In this document: positions 17,676 to 27,211 of the stretch, piece by piece
Layout: each line of letters begins with the position of its first letter
Numbering within the stretch: position 1 is the first letter of the stretch
Assembly: GCA_964602515.1 (NCBI GenBank)
Contig: CAZRRJ010000001.1
Location: forward strand, 62,001 to 126,000
DNA: 64,000 nt
Source: Carboxylicivirga sp964602515
GTDB taxonomy: Bacteria; Bacteroidota; Bacteroidia; Bacteroidales; Marinilabiliaceae
Direction of reading: 5' to 3'
Translations under genes and position numbers: made by a program
Notes under the pieces: model-generated
The model's input: only the letters and a program-made list of their open reading frames with translations
Database searches by the model: none
What the model was told of the DNA's origin: nothing

Positions 17676-19805
17676 ATGAAATCAATATTTTTAATGATGC
17701 TCGCAGTAATAATGCTGGGAGAAGGGTGTCAGAATAAAACATCCCAAACAAAAACAACAGAAGAAATGAATCCATTCTACAACGTTTATGGTACAGTTTT
17801 CGAAACACCTCCTTTCGATTTGATTAAAGCTGAGCATTATATGCCGGCTTTTGAAAGAGGAATGGCAGAGCAAATTGCAGAGGTTAATGCAATTGTTGAG
17901 AATAAGGAAGAAGTAACTTTTGAAAATACGATTTTGGCATACGATTGTTCAGGCGCATTGCTTGATAAGGTCAGTTCGGTCTTTTTTAATGTAAAGGCAA
18001 CTGATAATACTGATGAATTGCAGGACATTGCATTTGAAATTACGCCATTGTTAACCCAGCACTCAGATAATATGTCTATGAATATGAGTTTGTTTAAACG
18101 TGTTAAGGCGGTGTATGATAATCGTAATTCAATGGATTTAACACCCTCTCAGATTCGTGTAACTGAAAAGTATTATAATGATTTTGTGCGTAGGGGCGCT
18201 GAGTTGTCTTCTGAAGATCAGGCTAAGCTTAGAGTATTTAATAAAGAATTATCAATGTTGGAATTGCAGTTTGGTGAAAGACAAATGGCTGAAACCAATA
18301 AAAATTTCAAATTAATTATTGATAATAAAGCCGATTTGGAAGGCTTGCCTGAAGGTGTAATTTCAGGTGCTGCTTCTACTGCTAAGGCTAGTGGAATGGA
18401 GGGTAAATGGGTGTTTACGCTTCAGAAGCCAAGTTTAATTCCTTTCTTACAATATGCTACAAACAGAGAATTGAGAGAAAAAATATACCGGGGTTATTTT
18501 ATGCGTGGTAATAACGATAATGAGTTCGATAATAAAGAACTTGTGCGTAAAATTGCTATAACACGTTCAAAGCGTGCTAAGCTATTGGGATATAATACTC
18601 ATGCAGAATACGCTATAAATGTTAATATGGCTAAAACACCCGAAAAGGTTGAAGAATTCTTGATGGGACTTTGGCATCCTGCACTTAAAGTAGCTAAGCA
18701 AGAGTTAAAAGAAATGCAGCAAATTATTGATCGTGAGGGTGGCAATTTTAAACTAAAATCATGGGATTGGTGGTATTATTCAGAGAAGCTAAGAAAAGAT
18801 AAATTTGACCTTGATGAGTCGGAAATAACACCATATTTTAAGTTGGAGAATGTGCGTGACGGAATGTTTTGGGTAGCAACTAAACTTTATGGGGTTACGT
18901 TTACACTTGTTACTAATGTTCAGGTTTATAATTCAGATACAGAGGTGTTTGAAGTGAAAGAAGCCAATGGAGATCACATTGGATTGTTATATCTGGATTA
19001 TCACCCAAGAAACAGTAAACGCTCCGGGGCATGGCAAACCAGTTTTAGGGAGGCCATTACGCAGGATAGCAAGAAAGTTACACCTTTGGTTTCTTTGGTG
19101 TGCAACTTTACTAAGCCGACAGGAGATATGCCCTCTCTTTTAACATTTGAAGAAGTATCAACATTATTTCATGAGTTTGGACATGGTTTACATGCTTTAT
19201 TTACTTCGGGTGAATATCGGCGTACAGCAGGAGTGGTAGCACAGGATTATGTAGAATTACCATCGCAAATTATGGAGAATTGGGCTTCTGAGCCGGAGGT
19301 AATGCGTCATTATGCCCGACATTATAAAACGGGTGAAGTAATTCCTGATGAGTTAATTGCAAAACTAGAGAAGAGTGGTCATTTTAATCAGGGGTTTGTT
19401 ACTGTTGAATACCTCGCAGCTTCCCTTCTTGATTTTAACTGGCACATGTTAATCGCAGATGATGTAGTTGAAGATGTACTTGATTTTGAAAAAGAAGTAA
19501 TGAACAAGATTGGTTTGATAGACGAAATTATTCCGCGTTATCGTTCTACATATTTCAACCATATTTTTAGCAGTGATTATTATGCAGCTGGTTACTACGT
19601 TTATATATGGGCAGCCGTTCTTGATACTGATGCTTTTGATGCTTTCAAAAAAAGTGGCGATATTTTTAATCAGGATCTGGCGGCTAAATTCCGTAAGCAT
19701 TGCTTGTCGGAATGTGGTGAAGATGAAGGAATGGTTCAATACAGAAAGTTTAGAGGTCAGGATCCATCTCTTCAGCCTTTGTTAAATAAAAGAGGCTTAA
19801 ATTAA
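17676..19805 (+). CDS. M3 family zinc metallopeptidase (peptidyl-dipeptidase Dcp-like)
   Basis: The 709-residue protein carries the M3 motif FHEFGHGLHALF with zinc ligands His499 and His503 and a downstream Glu helix. The order is the long N-terminal helical part and then the catalytic half, as in Dcp. The N-terminus (MKSIFLMMLAVIMLGEGCQN) looks like a lipoprotein signal with a weak lipobox ending at Cys18, so the enzyme is probably anchored in the periplasm. It would remove dipeptides from peptide C-termini. It is a single-gene unit. Confidence 0.92.
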   Translation: MKSIFLMMLAVIMLGEGCQNKTSQTKTTEEMNPFYNVYGTVFETPPFDLIKAEHYMPAFERGMAEQIAEVNAIVENKEEVTFENTILAYDCSGALLDKVSSVFFNVKATDNTDELQDIAFEITPLLTQHSDNMSMNMSLFKRVKAVYDNRNSMDLTPSQIRVTEKYYNDFVRRGAELSSEDQAKLRVFNKELSMLELQFGERQMAETNKNFKLIIDNKADLEGLPEGVISGAASTAKASGMEGKWVFTLQKPSLIPFLQYATNRELREKIYRGYFMRGNNDNEFDNKELVRKIAITRSKRAKLLGYNTHAEYAINVNMAKTPEKVEEFLMGLWHPALKVAKQELKEMQQIIDREGGNFKLKSWDWWYYSEKLRKDKFDLDESEITPYFKLENVRDGMFWVATKLYGVTFTLVTNVQVYNSDTEVFEVKEANGDHIGLLYLDYHPRNSKRSGAWQTSFREAITQDSKKVTPLVSLVCNFTKPTGDMPSLLTFEEVSTLFHEFGHGLHALFTSGEYRRTAGVVAQDYVELPSQIMENWASEPEVMRHYARHYKTGEVIPDELIAKLEKSGHFNQGFVTVEYLAASLLDFNWHMLIADDVVEDVLDFEKEVMNKIGLIDEIIPRYRSTYFNHIFSSDYYAAGYYVYIWAAVLDTDAFDAFKKSGDIFNQDLAAKFRKHCLSECGEDEGMVQYRKFRGQDPSLQPLLNKRGLN

Positions 19806-19815
19806 TTTTAATAGA

Positions 19816-19912
19816 AAAGGCTGTTCAAAATGCAGAGTCATTTGGTTTCAACAACTTTTTACCCTTATATTCTTCAAGGGAAGTTGATAACTTTATTTTT
19901 GGGTCAGCCTTT
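19816..19912. repeat. 97-base element with terminal inverted repeats (MITE-like or large terminator)
   Basis: AAAGGCTG at 19816-19823 is matched by CAGCCTTT at 19905-19912, and both ends continue similarly inward (CAAAA). An inner stem is formed by AACTT/AAGTT and CCCTT/AAGGG around 19852-19884. No target-site duplication is evident. It could be a short transposon-derived element or simply the long terminator hairpin of the M3 peptidase gene. Confidence 0.4.
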
Positions 19913-20028
19913 CTTTGCTTATAAATTAATCAACCCTTTATAAAGAAATTTTTAGGATAGCAAAGCTGACAAATGGCAATTTCGTTATTAACCTGAATTT
20001 GATCAAAACTATATCTTCTGGTTATTAC

Positions 20029-20562
20029 CTATTCGGTAATCCATTCAATAATAGCTTTGTCATCAGGTTTAGTTTGTGGCGAAATGATCTTTGCTATTTC
20101 ACCATTTTCATTTATAAGGTATTTTTGAAAATTCCATTTTACCTTACTGTCTTTATAATTATTTAGTTCTTTTGTAGTCAGCCATTTGTAGAGAGGGTGT
20201 ATATTGTCACCTTTTACAGATATTTTACTCATCATCTGAAAGGTAACACCATAGTTTTTTGTACAGAAAGTTTTTATTTCCTCTTCGTTACCCGGTTCTT
20301 GACTCATAAAGTTGTTTGCAGGAAAGCCAATAATAGTAAAATTACTACTGCCGTACTGGTTGTAAATAGTCTGTAATTGCTCGTATTGTGGTGTTAATCC
20401 ACATTTACTGGCTACATTAACAAGCATTACTTTCTTGCCTTTGAGGCTTGCAAAATCCAATGTGTCACCGTCAATAGTAGTACATTTAAAATCATAGAAT
20501 GATTGTTGAGCGCTTAGTATAATCGAGATAAACAATATTGTTATTGTTAAGAATGATTTCAT
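20029..20562 (-). CDS. Glutathione peroxidase family protein, exported
   Basis: The 177-residue protein has an N-terminal signal peptide (MKSFLTITILFISIILSAQQ) and the thioredoxin-like GPx fold. The peroxidatic motif is NVASKCGLTPQYEQL with Cys rather than selenocysteine. The usual Gln and Trp partners are in the segment GFPANNFMSQEPG and in KWNFQKYLI. It would reduce peroxides in the periplasm, probably with thioredoxin-like donors. It is a single gene. Confidence 0.92.
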   Translation of the reverse strand: MKSFLTITILFISIILSAQQSFYDFKCTTIDGDTLDFASLKGKKVMLVNVASKCGLTPQYEQLQTIYNQYGSSNFTIIGFPANNFMSQEPGNEEEIKTFCTKNYGVTFQMMSKISVKGDNIHPLYKWLTTKELNNYKDSKVKWNFQKYLINENGEIAKIISPQTKPDDKAIIEWITE

Positions 20563-20714
20563 TTGTAATTAATTTAAGTTACCAATTATTTTACAACAAG
20601 GAGGATAATCAAAAGGTTTTGATTTTTAAGGTGTATTGTATTTATTTGGTACAACAAGTATTAAATTTTTGCTTTATGGTTCGGTATAACAAAGAGGTTG
20701 TTGTGCTTTTTTTG

Positions 20715-21146
20715 TTAAAAATCATAATCAGGAACTGAAATATGGCTTTGTACAATTAACCATTTGTTATGACGTTTTTCTAATACACCGGTATGTCTGA
20801 ATCCTTCAATTCTTATTGGGTCATTTTTCGACTCAATGCAGGTATCTAAAAGCTGAAAATACCATGCAATATCATTATTTTTACTTAGGAAAATACGTGT
20901 ATTCTTTTCTGAAATAGTATAGTCTGATTTGTTTTGAATGGCCTCCTTCATCCAATTGTAAAAATCTTCCCATCCAATCCATATTTCATCAATATCAGTA
21001 CCGATGTTAACAGTATTCTTATCCTGAGCAAAACAATTTGCAAATGCATCAATATTACCTTCTTCCTGGGAGCGCAATAGCTCGTTTAATATCGCCTTTA
21101 TTGGGGCGACAGATTTTTCGTTGATCGCTCTATTCAGTGTTTTCAT
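20715..21146 (-). CDS. SnoaL/NTF2-like protein (DUF4440 type)
   Basis: The 143-residue protein has the cone-shaped NTF2-like pattern: an N-terminal helix pair (ILNELLRSQEEGNIDAFANC) followed by curved beta strands (WYFQLLDTCIESKND, then GFRHTGVLEKRHNKWLIVQS). The ending W-x-I-V-x-x-H is typical of calcium/calmodulin kinase II association and DUF4440 members. There is no signal peptide. The ligand or reaction is unknown. It is a single gene. Confidence 0.75.
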   Translation of the reverse strand: MKTLNRAINEKSVAPIKAILNELLRSQEEGNIDAFANCFAQDKNTVNIGTDIDEIWIGWEDFYNWMKEAIQNKSDYTISEKNTRIFLSKNNDIAWYFQLLDTCIESKNDPIRIEGFRHTGVLEKRHNKWLIVQSHISVPDYDF

Positions 21147-21322
21147 GGTGATGTTTGTATTGGTTAGTAATTGTATTTAGTGTTGTTAATGTGATGTTTA
21201 TTAAAGTTAATTATTTGTGATGTGCTTGTCAAGCCTATGCTTAATGGAGAAACTTTCTCTTGAGAAGAGAAGCTTAAACTCACCGCTTTTTTTTGTTTCT
21301 TTGTGCTTAGAAAGGTATAGCA

Positions 21323-22108
21323 ATGCACAGGTATTTTATAGAGTTGGCTTATAATGGTTCTAGTTTTCACGGTTGGCAAATTCAACCCAATGCAACCACT
21401 GTTCAGGAGGTATTGAATGATGCATTACATAAAGCTTTACGCCAAGAGCTTAATGTGGTGGGATGTGGACGAACAGATACAGGTGTTCATGCTTCGTATT
21501 TTGTAGCGCATTTTAATGTTGATGAATTATTAAAAGATGCCGGTCAGCTGGTATATAAACTTAACAGGATTGTAGACGATAGCATTGTTGTGTATAATAT
21601 ACGCCCTGTAGATAATGAATTGCATGCGCGTTTTCATGCCACATCACGAACGTATCATTATTACCTGCAAACAGAAAAAAATCCTTTTACAAATGAGTTG
21701 AGTTACCGGCCTTTTTATAATGTTGATATCCAGAAGATGAATGAAGCTGCTAAAATTCTTTTTGAGTTTAAGGATTTTACGAGCTTCAGTAAACTGCATA
21801 CCGATACTAAGACAAATAATTGTAAGGTGATGAAAGCCGAGTGGATTGAATATGATGGAGGAGCGATTTTTGTAATTAAAGCTGATCGTTTTCTTCGTAA
21901 TATGGTTCGTGCTGTAGTAGGTACGCTGCTTGAAGTTGGCCGTTCAAAAATCAGTGTGGATGAATTTCGTCGTGTTATTGAATTACAGGATCGTGGTGCT
22001 GCCGGTACATCAGTTCCTCCTCAGGCCTTGTTTTTAGTAGATGTTGAGTATCCGCCTGAAATGTTTAAGAGGAAAGTGCGAAAGGCATCTTCGCTTTATT
22101 GCCAATAA
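21323..22108 (+). CDS. truA: tRNA pseudouridine(38-40) synthase TruA
   Basis: The 261-residue protein has the catalytic motif GRTDTGVHA with the essential Asp near residue 53, the N-terminal YNGSSFHGWQIQPNATTVQ motif, and the C-terminal FLRNMVRAVVGTL. It isomerises uridines in the tRNA anticodon arm. It is convergent with aroE; the two stops are 2 bases apart. Confidence 0.96.
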   Translation: MHRYFIELAYNGSSFHGWQIQPNATTVQEVLNDALHKALRQELNVVGCGRTDTGVHASYFVAHFNVDELLKDAGQLVYKLNRIVDDSIVVYNIRPVDNELHARFHATSRTYHYYLQTEKNPFTNELSYRPFYNVDIQKMNEAAKILFEFKDFTSFSKLHTDTKTNNCKVMKAEWIEYDGGAIFVIKADRFLRNMVRAVVGTLLEVGRSKISVDEFRRVIELQDRGAAGTSVPPQALFLVDVEYPPEMFKRKVRKASSLYCQ

Positions 22109-22110
22109 GC

Positions 22111-22854
22111 TTATTTATTCCAGATTTCCCACGCAGCCTCGGCTTGCAGATGAAGCATTTCAAGTCCGTTTTTGACTGATGCACCATGATTCAGCCCCTT
22201 TTGCATAAAAAGTGTTGTTTCCGGATTATACGTTAAATCATATAACAGGTGCTCTTTTGTAATGAAATGGTAAGGAATATCAGGACATTCATCAATGTTC
22301 GGATACATACCTAATGGTGTGCAGTTTACAATTATATTATATGCTTTAAGTATGTCTTCATTAAGCTTATCGTATGTTAGTATGTAACTCTCCCTGACAC
22401 GACGAGATACGTATTTGTATTCAATATTCATTAAATCAAATGAATGTGCGATGGCTTTAGCTGCTCCCCCTGTTCCTAATATTAATGCTTTTTTATGGTG
22501 AGCTTGCAGCAATGGCTTAATGGAGTTGGTAAAACCAGTTAGATCGGTGTTGAACCCTGTAAGAGTTGGTTTTTTATTATGCCAGCTGATTTTAACTACG
22601 TTGGCAGCGCCAACCAGTTTTGCGCTATCGTCAAGTTTATCCAGATGCTTAAAAATATTCTCTTTGTGCGGTATTGTAACGCTAAAACCGGCTATATATG
22701 GATGGTATTCTAATAATTGAGGCAGTTCATCAACAGAAGGGATTTCAAAATTAAGATAGCGTGCATCAATCTTTTCATGGTTAAATTTTTCAGTAAAATA
22801 TTTCTGCGAAAAAGATTGAGCAAGTGGATAACCGATCAGACCAAATGTTCTCAT
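22111..22854 (-). CDS. aroE: Shikimate dehydrogenase
   Basis: The 247-residue protein has the substrate motif GFSVTIPHKE (Lys as catalytic base), GFNTDLTGF, and the NADPH-binding motif LILGTGGAAKAIAH. It reduces 3-dehydroshikimate to shikimate in aromatic amino-acid synthesis. It is last in a three-gene minus-strand operon (TPR, DUF368, aroE); its start is 8 bases after the DUF368 stop. Confidence 0.95.
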   Translation of the reverse strand: MRTFGLIGYPLAQSFSQKYFTEKFNHEKIDARYLNFEIPSVDELPQLLEYHPYIAGFSVTIPHKENIFKHLDKLDDSAKLVGAANVVKISWHNKKPTLTGFNTDLTGFTNSIKPLLQAHHKKALILGTGGAAKAIAHSFDLMNIEYKYVSRRVRESYILTYDKLNEDILKAYNIIVNCTPLGMYPNIDECPDIPYHFITKEHLLYDLTYNPETTLFMQKGLNHGASVKNGLEMLHLQAEAAWEIWNK

Positions 22855-22862
22855 GCTGCTTA

Positions 22863-23771
22863 TTATGTTTTTTTTGTAGCTAATATTTCTGTTATTGCAA
22901 TGCTTGCAATTCCTAAAATAATAAAAAAGAGTGCAAAATAAAACTCACTGTCCATTTTTGGCAAAAACCAATTGTACCCAACCGTTTTTATTTTATCACC
23001 AAAAGATTGGGTAATAACTTCTTTCCAGGGCCATAAAATACCTAATGATCCGGTAATAAAGCCTGTTAATATTGCTATTGTTTGGTTGTGAAACTTCCTT
23101 AGCAACCAGGAAAGTACATGGGAAAATGCTATAAGCCCAACTACAGCACCCAACGCAACTGGTAATAAAATTGATACATTAAGGTCATTTATTGCATTTA
23201 TCATTACTAACTGGTAATTACCTAATAATATCAGAACAAAAGAACCTGATAATCCGGGAAGTATCATGCTGCATATTGCAACAACACCACACAGAACGAG
23301 ATACATAAATGAATCATTTTCAGATGCAGGCGTAAGAACAGAAATGGCTATAGCTATGGAAGTACCAGTAATAAACGCCATAATGGCTGAAAAGAACCAT
23401 TGCTTTACTGTTTTTCCTACAAAGTAGATTGACGCTAGTACTAAGCCAAAGAAATATGCCCAAATGTATACAGGATAGTTAATGAAAAAATAGTCAAAAA
23501 GCCTTGCAAGGCTTATAACCGCAATTCCAACCCCCAAAAATAAGGCCACTAAGAAATATAGGTCAATGTGCTTAGAAAACGCTTTAAATTCATTTTTAAG
23601 CAGAAGTTTAAGTGCAATGTTATCAAACGATTTAATTGCATTTATCAAACGTTCGAATATGCCGGTAATTAATGCAATGGTACCTCCTGAAACGCCGGGA
23701 ATAACATTTGCTGCACCCATAGCAGCACCTTTTAGGCTAGTCTTTATAAAGCTACTAATTGAATTATTCAT
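22863..23771 (-). CDS. DUF368 family polyprenyl-phosphate transporter (PopT type)
   Basis: The 302-residue polytopic membrane protein has about eight hydrophobic segments. Two conserved DUF368 motifs are visible: GAANVIPGVSGGTIALITGI at 17-36 and SMILPGLSGSFVLILLG at 169-185, an internal repeat of the P-G-x-S-G type. DUF368 proteins have been reported to recycle undecaprenyl phosphate across the inner membrane, which would support peptidoglycan and O-antigen synthesis. The gene lies between a TPR gene and aroE in a tight operon. Confidence 0.85.
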   Translation of the reverse strand: MNNSISSFIKTSLKGAAMGAANVIPGVSGGTIALITGIFERLINAIKSFDNIALKLLLKNEFKAFSKHIDLYFLVALFLGVGIAVISLARLFDYFFINYPVYIWAYFFGLVLASIYFVGKTVKQWFFSAIMAFITGTSIAIAISVLTPASENDSFMYLVLCGVVAICSMILPGLSGSFVLILLGNYQLVMINAINDLNVSILLPVALGAVVGLIAFSHVLSWLLRKFHNQTIAILTGFITGSLGILWPWKEVITQSFGDKIKTVGYNWFLPKMDSEFYFALFFIILGIASIAITEILATKKT

Positions 23772-23800
23772 AATTAAAAATCTATAGAAAATAAGAGGAC

Positions 23801-25207
23801 TTATTGAGAATTGCTTTCAAGTAAATCCACAACTTCCTTTTCTCTTAGTAATTCAGGGTAATCTTCTTCTACACACTGTAAGCCAAATTCATTTAATGCA
23901 ATGGCTGTTTTAAGCTCTTTAACAGCTGTTTTTGTATCTTTTAAAAAATAATAATGAGCAACTGCTGACAGATAGTAAATGGCCGCTACATCATCATATT
24001 GTGCTACAAGCGTTGATATATATGTGGCTATATCAAACTCAGCATTAAGGGTTATTTTTAGTTTTAACAACTCAAACCAACCAGTCACTTCATCTGGATC
24101 AATGTTAAGGCCATTCTCCAAACTTCTACTTGCATCTTCCACTTTATCAAGTTCGAAGAGTCCACGAGCGTGTGCAAACCAATAATCAGCATTTAACGGA
24201 TTAATAGAAATGGCCTGATCAATAGCCTGTAGCCCTCCTTTAAAATTTTTTGTTTCCATCAAGGCAGTTCCAATACCGTACCAGGCATCCGCATTGTGTG
24301 GTAGTTCTTTAATTACCAACTGGTAAAAACGAATAGCCATTTCAAAGTTACCAAGCTGTTCCCAACAGTCGGCTATGTATTGATAAGTAAGAACAACATC
24401 ATTACTTAATGTAGCATGTTCTAAATAAGCATCAAGTGCCTCGCTAAAACAGCCATGATGTACTAAGCTATTACCTTTATTAAAATATGCTTCGCTGTGG
24501 TGCGGATTAATAGCTATGGTAAAATCGTATGCCTGATTGGCTTTTAAGTATTGTTCAAGTTTATTGTAAACGATACCAGCATTGTACCAGCCATTTTCTG
24601 AAAATGGATTTAATTCAAGTAGTTTCTCGTAGGTGTCAATGCTTTTTTTATAATCAAATGTTTTATCCAGCGCAAAGGCCAATTCGAAAAGCGCACTCTC
24701 ATTATCTGGAAACTTTCGAATAAGTTTTTCAAGAAAAATGATTGCTTCTTCATATGCTTCTGCCTGGCTTAGGTTATAGGCTATTTCGAGTAGTGTATTT
24801 TCCTCATCGTCGAAAGCTAAATTGGCGGCTTTGTTAAAATACTTAAATGCTTGATCAATTTCAGATTTCTGAAGCATAATCCAACCAATAGTCATAAAGA
24901 CTTCAGGATTGGTGTCTTCAATTGGTGCAATCGTCTTCAGGATACCAAGCGCCTCATCTTTTTTACCCAGATCAGCCAAAAGTGAAGCTTTTTTGACTAA
25001 AAGGCTTGTTGTTTGCGGGTGTTGCTTTAATCCTATTTCTATAATTTGTTCAGCTTGATTAAATAGATTTTTATCAAGGTAAAACTCGTATATATTTTCA
25101 ACCTGATGTACATCAAAGTAAACGACTTTTTCAGCACTAATCATTCGCTCAAACCGTTCAACTGCCTCAAAAACTTCATTGTGGCTTGCGTGCAAGAAAT
25201 CCTGCAT
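23801..25207 (-). CDS. Tetratricopeptide repeat protein
   Basis: The 468-residue protein consists almost entirely of TPR units (for example GWYNAGIVYNKLEQYLKANQ and AWYGIGTALMETKNFKGGLQ). No signal peptide is seen, so it is probably cytoplasmic. TPR arrays mediate protein contacts; no enzymatic motif is present. It is first in the operon with DUF368 (29-base gap) and aroE, a combination that suggests an envelope or growth-linked scaffold role. Confidence 0.85.
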   Translation of the reverse strand: MQDFLHASHNEVFEAVERFERMISAEKVVYFDVHQVENIYEFYLDKNLFNQAEQIIEIGLKQHPQTTSLLVKKASLLADLGKKDEALGILKTIAPIEDTNPEVFMTIGWIMLQKSEIDQAFKYFNKAANLAFDDEENTLLEIAYNLSQAEAYEEAIIFLEKLIRKFPDNESALFELAFALDKTFDYKKSIDTYEKLLELNPFSENGWYNAGIVYNKLEQYLKANQAYDFTIAINPHHSEAYFNKGNSLVHHGCFSEALDAYLEHATLSNDVVLTYQYIADCWEQLGNFEMAIRFYQLVIKELPHNADAWYGIGTALMETKNFKGGLQAIDQAISINPLNADYWFAHARGLFELDKVEDASRSLENGLNIDPDEVTGWFELLKLKITLNAEFDIATYISTLVAQYDDVAAIYYLSAVAHYYFLKDTKTAVKELKTAIALNEFGLQCVEEDYPELLREKEVVDLLESNSQ

Positions 25208-25737
25208 ATATGTCCTTTTATTTTATAATACAAAAATATCAAATTTATTACGAGTTGCAATTTGTAATTTAAATTGTTATTAACAATGTAATTAACAGTG
25301 TTTCGCTTGGTGTTTATAGCATTAAAAAAAAGGTAGATAGAGGTTCAGGTTTCTTCTTGTAAAACAAAGGATGAGAAAAAGTTCTCACATATGAGGATAA
25401 TTATTTTGCAGGTGAGTTGCATATGGCAAATGAAAGGTATATCAAGAATAAGTCTATCTGTTGGTAAGATATTGAAAGCTCTATTGTATGTGGGAGTAAA
25501 ATCTACGGTCAAACACAATCAGGAATACCGTTTGTATCATCAAAAAAAAGAAGGTGGAGAGAAAAATTCACTACTTAATTATGAATCTAGTTAAAATATT
25601 AAGAATAGTTTTTAGTGTTATAAAGATCAGGTTTTATTTAATCTTGATCCTAGAGAGAAACATTAATAGCTCTACAGAAAAAGTGGCTTAAAAATTCGTA
25701 ATTAATTTAGACTGTATGAAAAAAGAGTAATACCCCT

Positions 25738-25779
25738 AAAAAAAAAGAGGCTGAACTCTTTGGGTCGGGTTACAGCCTC
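25738..25779 (-). terminator. Orphan minus-strand terminator
   Basis: On the minus strand GAGGCTG and CAGCCTC form a perfect 7-bp stem (loop 19) followed by T9. No minus-strand gene lies within about 1.4 kb upstream of it, so it may end a small RNA. Confidence 0.7.
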
Positions 25780-25955
25780 CATGTCTGAAGAGAAATTACA
25801 CCTTTATCGCCAAAACACTAGAAACCGTGTTGGTGAATATTCTCCAGACGATCGCCTGAATCTTTAATGAAGCAACTAACGAAAAAAGGAGTTGTGTGAA
25901 TACCTCATTGTTATAATTTGCAGTTAAGAAATCGCCATTTCTTTATGTGAGTGCC
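25780..25955 (-). ncRNA. Possible small RNA ending at the orphan terminator
   Basis: The stretch directly upstream of the orphan terminator has local pairings, including CAGGCGA/TCGTCTG and ACAC/GTGT stems on the minus strand, and no open frame. The 5' end is arbitrary because no clear promoter was found. It does not resemble tmRNA, SRP RNA or RNase P RNA by their conserved cores. 6S-like RNA cannot be excluded. Confidence 0.25.
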
Positions 25956-26887
25956 TATTGTCTTCACAGATTCAGGTCAATAAAGTTTGTTTTAGTAATT
26001 TTGCTTTTGCGCTATTAGCATTACTTGAATATTACCGTTGCAATATGATGTTTGATCTAATCAATTAATATGCCAATTGTTGTAAGTGATTGTAAGTTAT
26101 TTCTATGGGTGTGATTTGTCTTTGTTTTATATTGTGTAAAATGTTCGAATATGTACAATTTAGTGTTCGTTTTTTGGGCATTTGTGATTCTAGTATGTGT
26201 TCTTTCGGCTTAATGATTTTTTCTATATGGTAATAAGGTTATACAATGTGAAGATGTTGCCTTTTATATAGACAGGTAGAGAGTAGCTGAACCCGCTAAT
26301 TCATGTATTGTATAGGTTTAATTTTTACAGCGGTGATGCAGTGGCCTTATTTGTAATTAATATTGTTTTTAATGCAAAATTTTTTAAGTGGATTATGTTC
26401 TTATTAAAAATGGTAAAGTTGTATAGGTGAAGAGGCCTTTACTAAAATGGGGAGAGGGTGTCTTAATGACCGTTTTCAATGTGAGGAGAATGTTAAGCTT
26501 TATCTCAGTTGTTTAAAACCAATACTGGAGTTAGTAATAGATTCCCCGGGTGCGTTTTTACTTAATATTATCTGTAAATAAGGAATTGGAAATGATCCTT
26601 CTATATGTTATCTCAGATTAATTTATGCCGAACTAATGATGTTATACCATATTGAAATTTATGAGCGGATTTTTAATTGATAGTGATTCGAATTGCTCTA
26701 ATTTTATAATGGAGGATAAGCTGAACCTAATCTCAATGGATCAAATATGGGATTTACATTAAAGCGTGAACCATTTCTGTTGACAAGGTCAGTGTTGAAA
26801 GTTCAAGAACAAGGGGGTGTTAAGTCAGGTAGAATAAGTTTTAATGAATTTGTTTCTGTTCTCGCTTGTTATTATATTAATGGGGTA

Positions 26888-27131
26888 TCCTCAAAAAAAA
26901 AGTGGTCAGAATTGGTTCAGGTGCTGATTTTGTATTGCGAAGTGCTGAATTTTAAGAGAAAGTTATTGTTATCTTGCTGAAGGTGTTAATTGTGAGATTA
27001 ATAATGTGTTGCTTGAGGGAAGAATTGAGTTTATAATTTATTTAAGGGGCATATGGTTTATAATGGTAAAAGTTTTAGTGATGAAGAGCTAAAGCAGAAG
27101 TATTTGTATCGAGATGCAAACATGTAAAAGT
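26888..27131 (+). pseudogene. Degenerate coding patches, family unknown
   Basis: Three consecutive protein-like segments lie in three frames: KKKVVRIGSGADFVLRSAEF, then EGVNCEINNVLLEGRIEF, then GHMVYNGKSFSDEELKQKYL ending YRDANM and a stop. A 9-A run is at the start. The order and composition suggest one decayed gene with frameshifts just upstream of the tyrosine autokinase. The family is not recognised. Confidence 0.35.
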
Positions 27132-27211
27132 AGGGGAGGGGTAATCAACTGTGTATTCAAGTGCTTCAAAACATTGAAAATGTATATATTTGGGAAGCCA
27201 AATTAATTTGA

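Larger units (their letters stand above)
25208..27211. other. 2-kb gene-poor region upstream of the tyrosine autokinase
   Basis: No convincing complete gene is seen. The left part has a single coherent frame with one stop around 25394-25570 (GELHMANERYIKNKSICW, then DIESSIVCGSKIYGQTQSG). The middle holds an orphan minus-strand terminator at 25738. The right part (26880-27131) holds coding-like patches in different frames. The rest is AT-rich with no feature found. Confidence 0.5.

Noticed and set aside
25391..25594. 67-residue plus-strand frame
   Set aside because: The neighbouring frame looks more protein-like but has a stop. There is no family match by eye and no clear start signal.
26747..26980. 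77-residue plus-strand frame in the gene-poor region
   Set aside because: Composition is not clearly protein-like, no family is recognised, and the better-looking patches lie in other frames; treated as part of a degenerate region.
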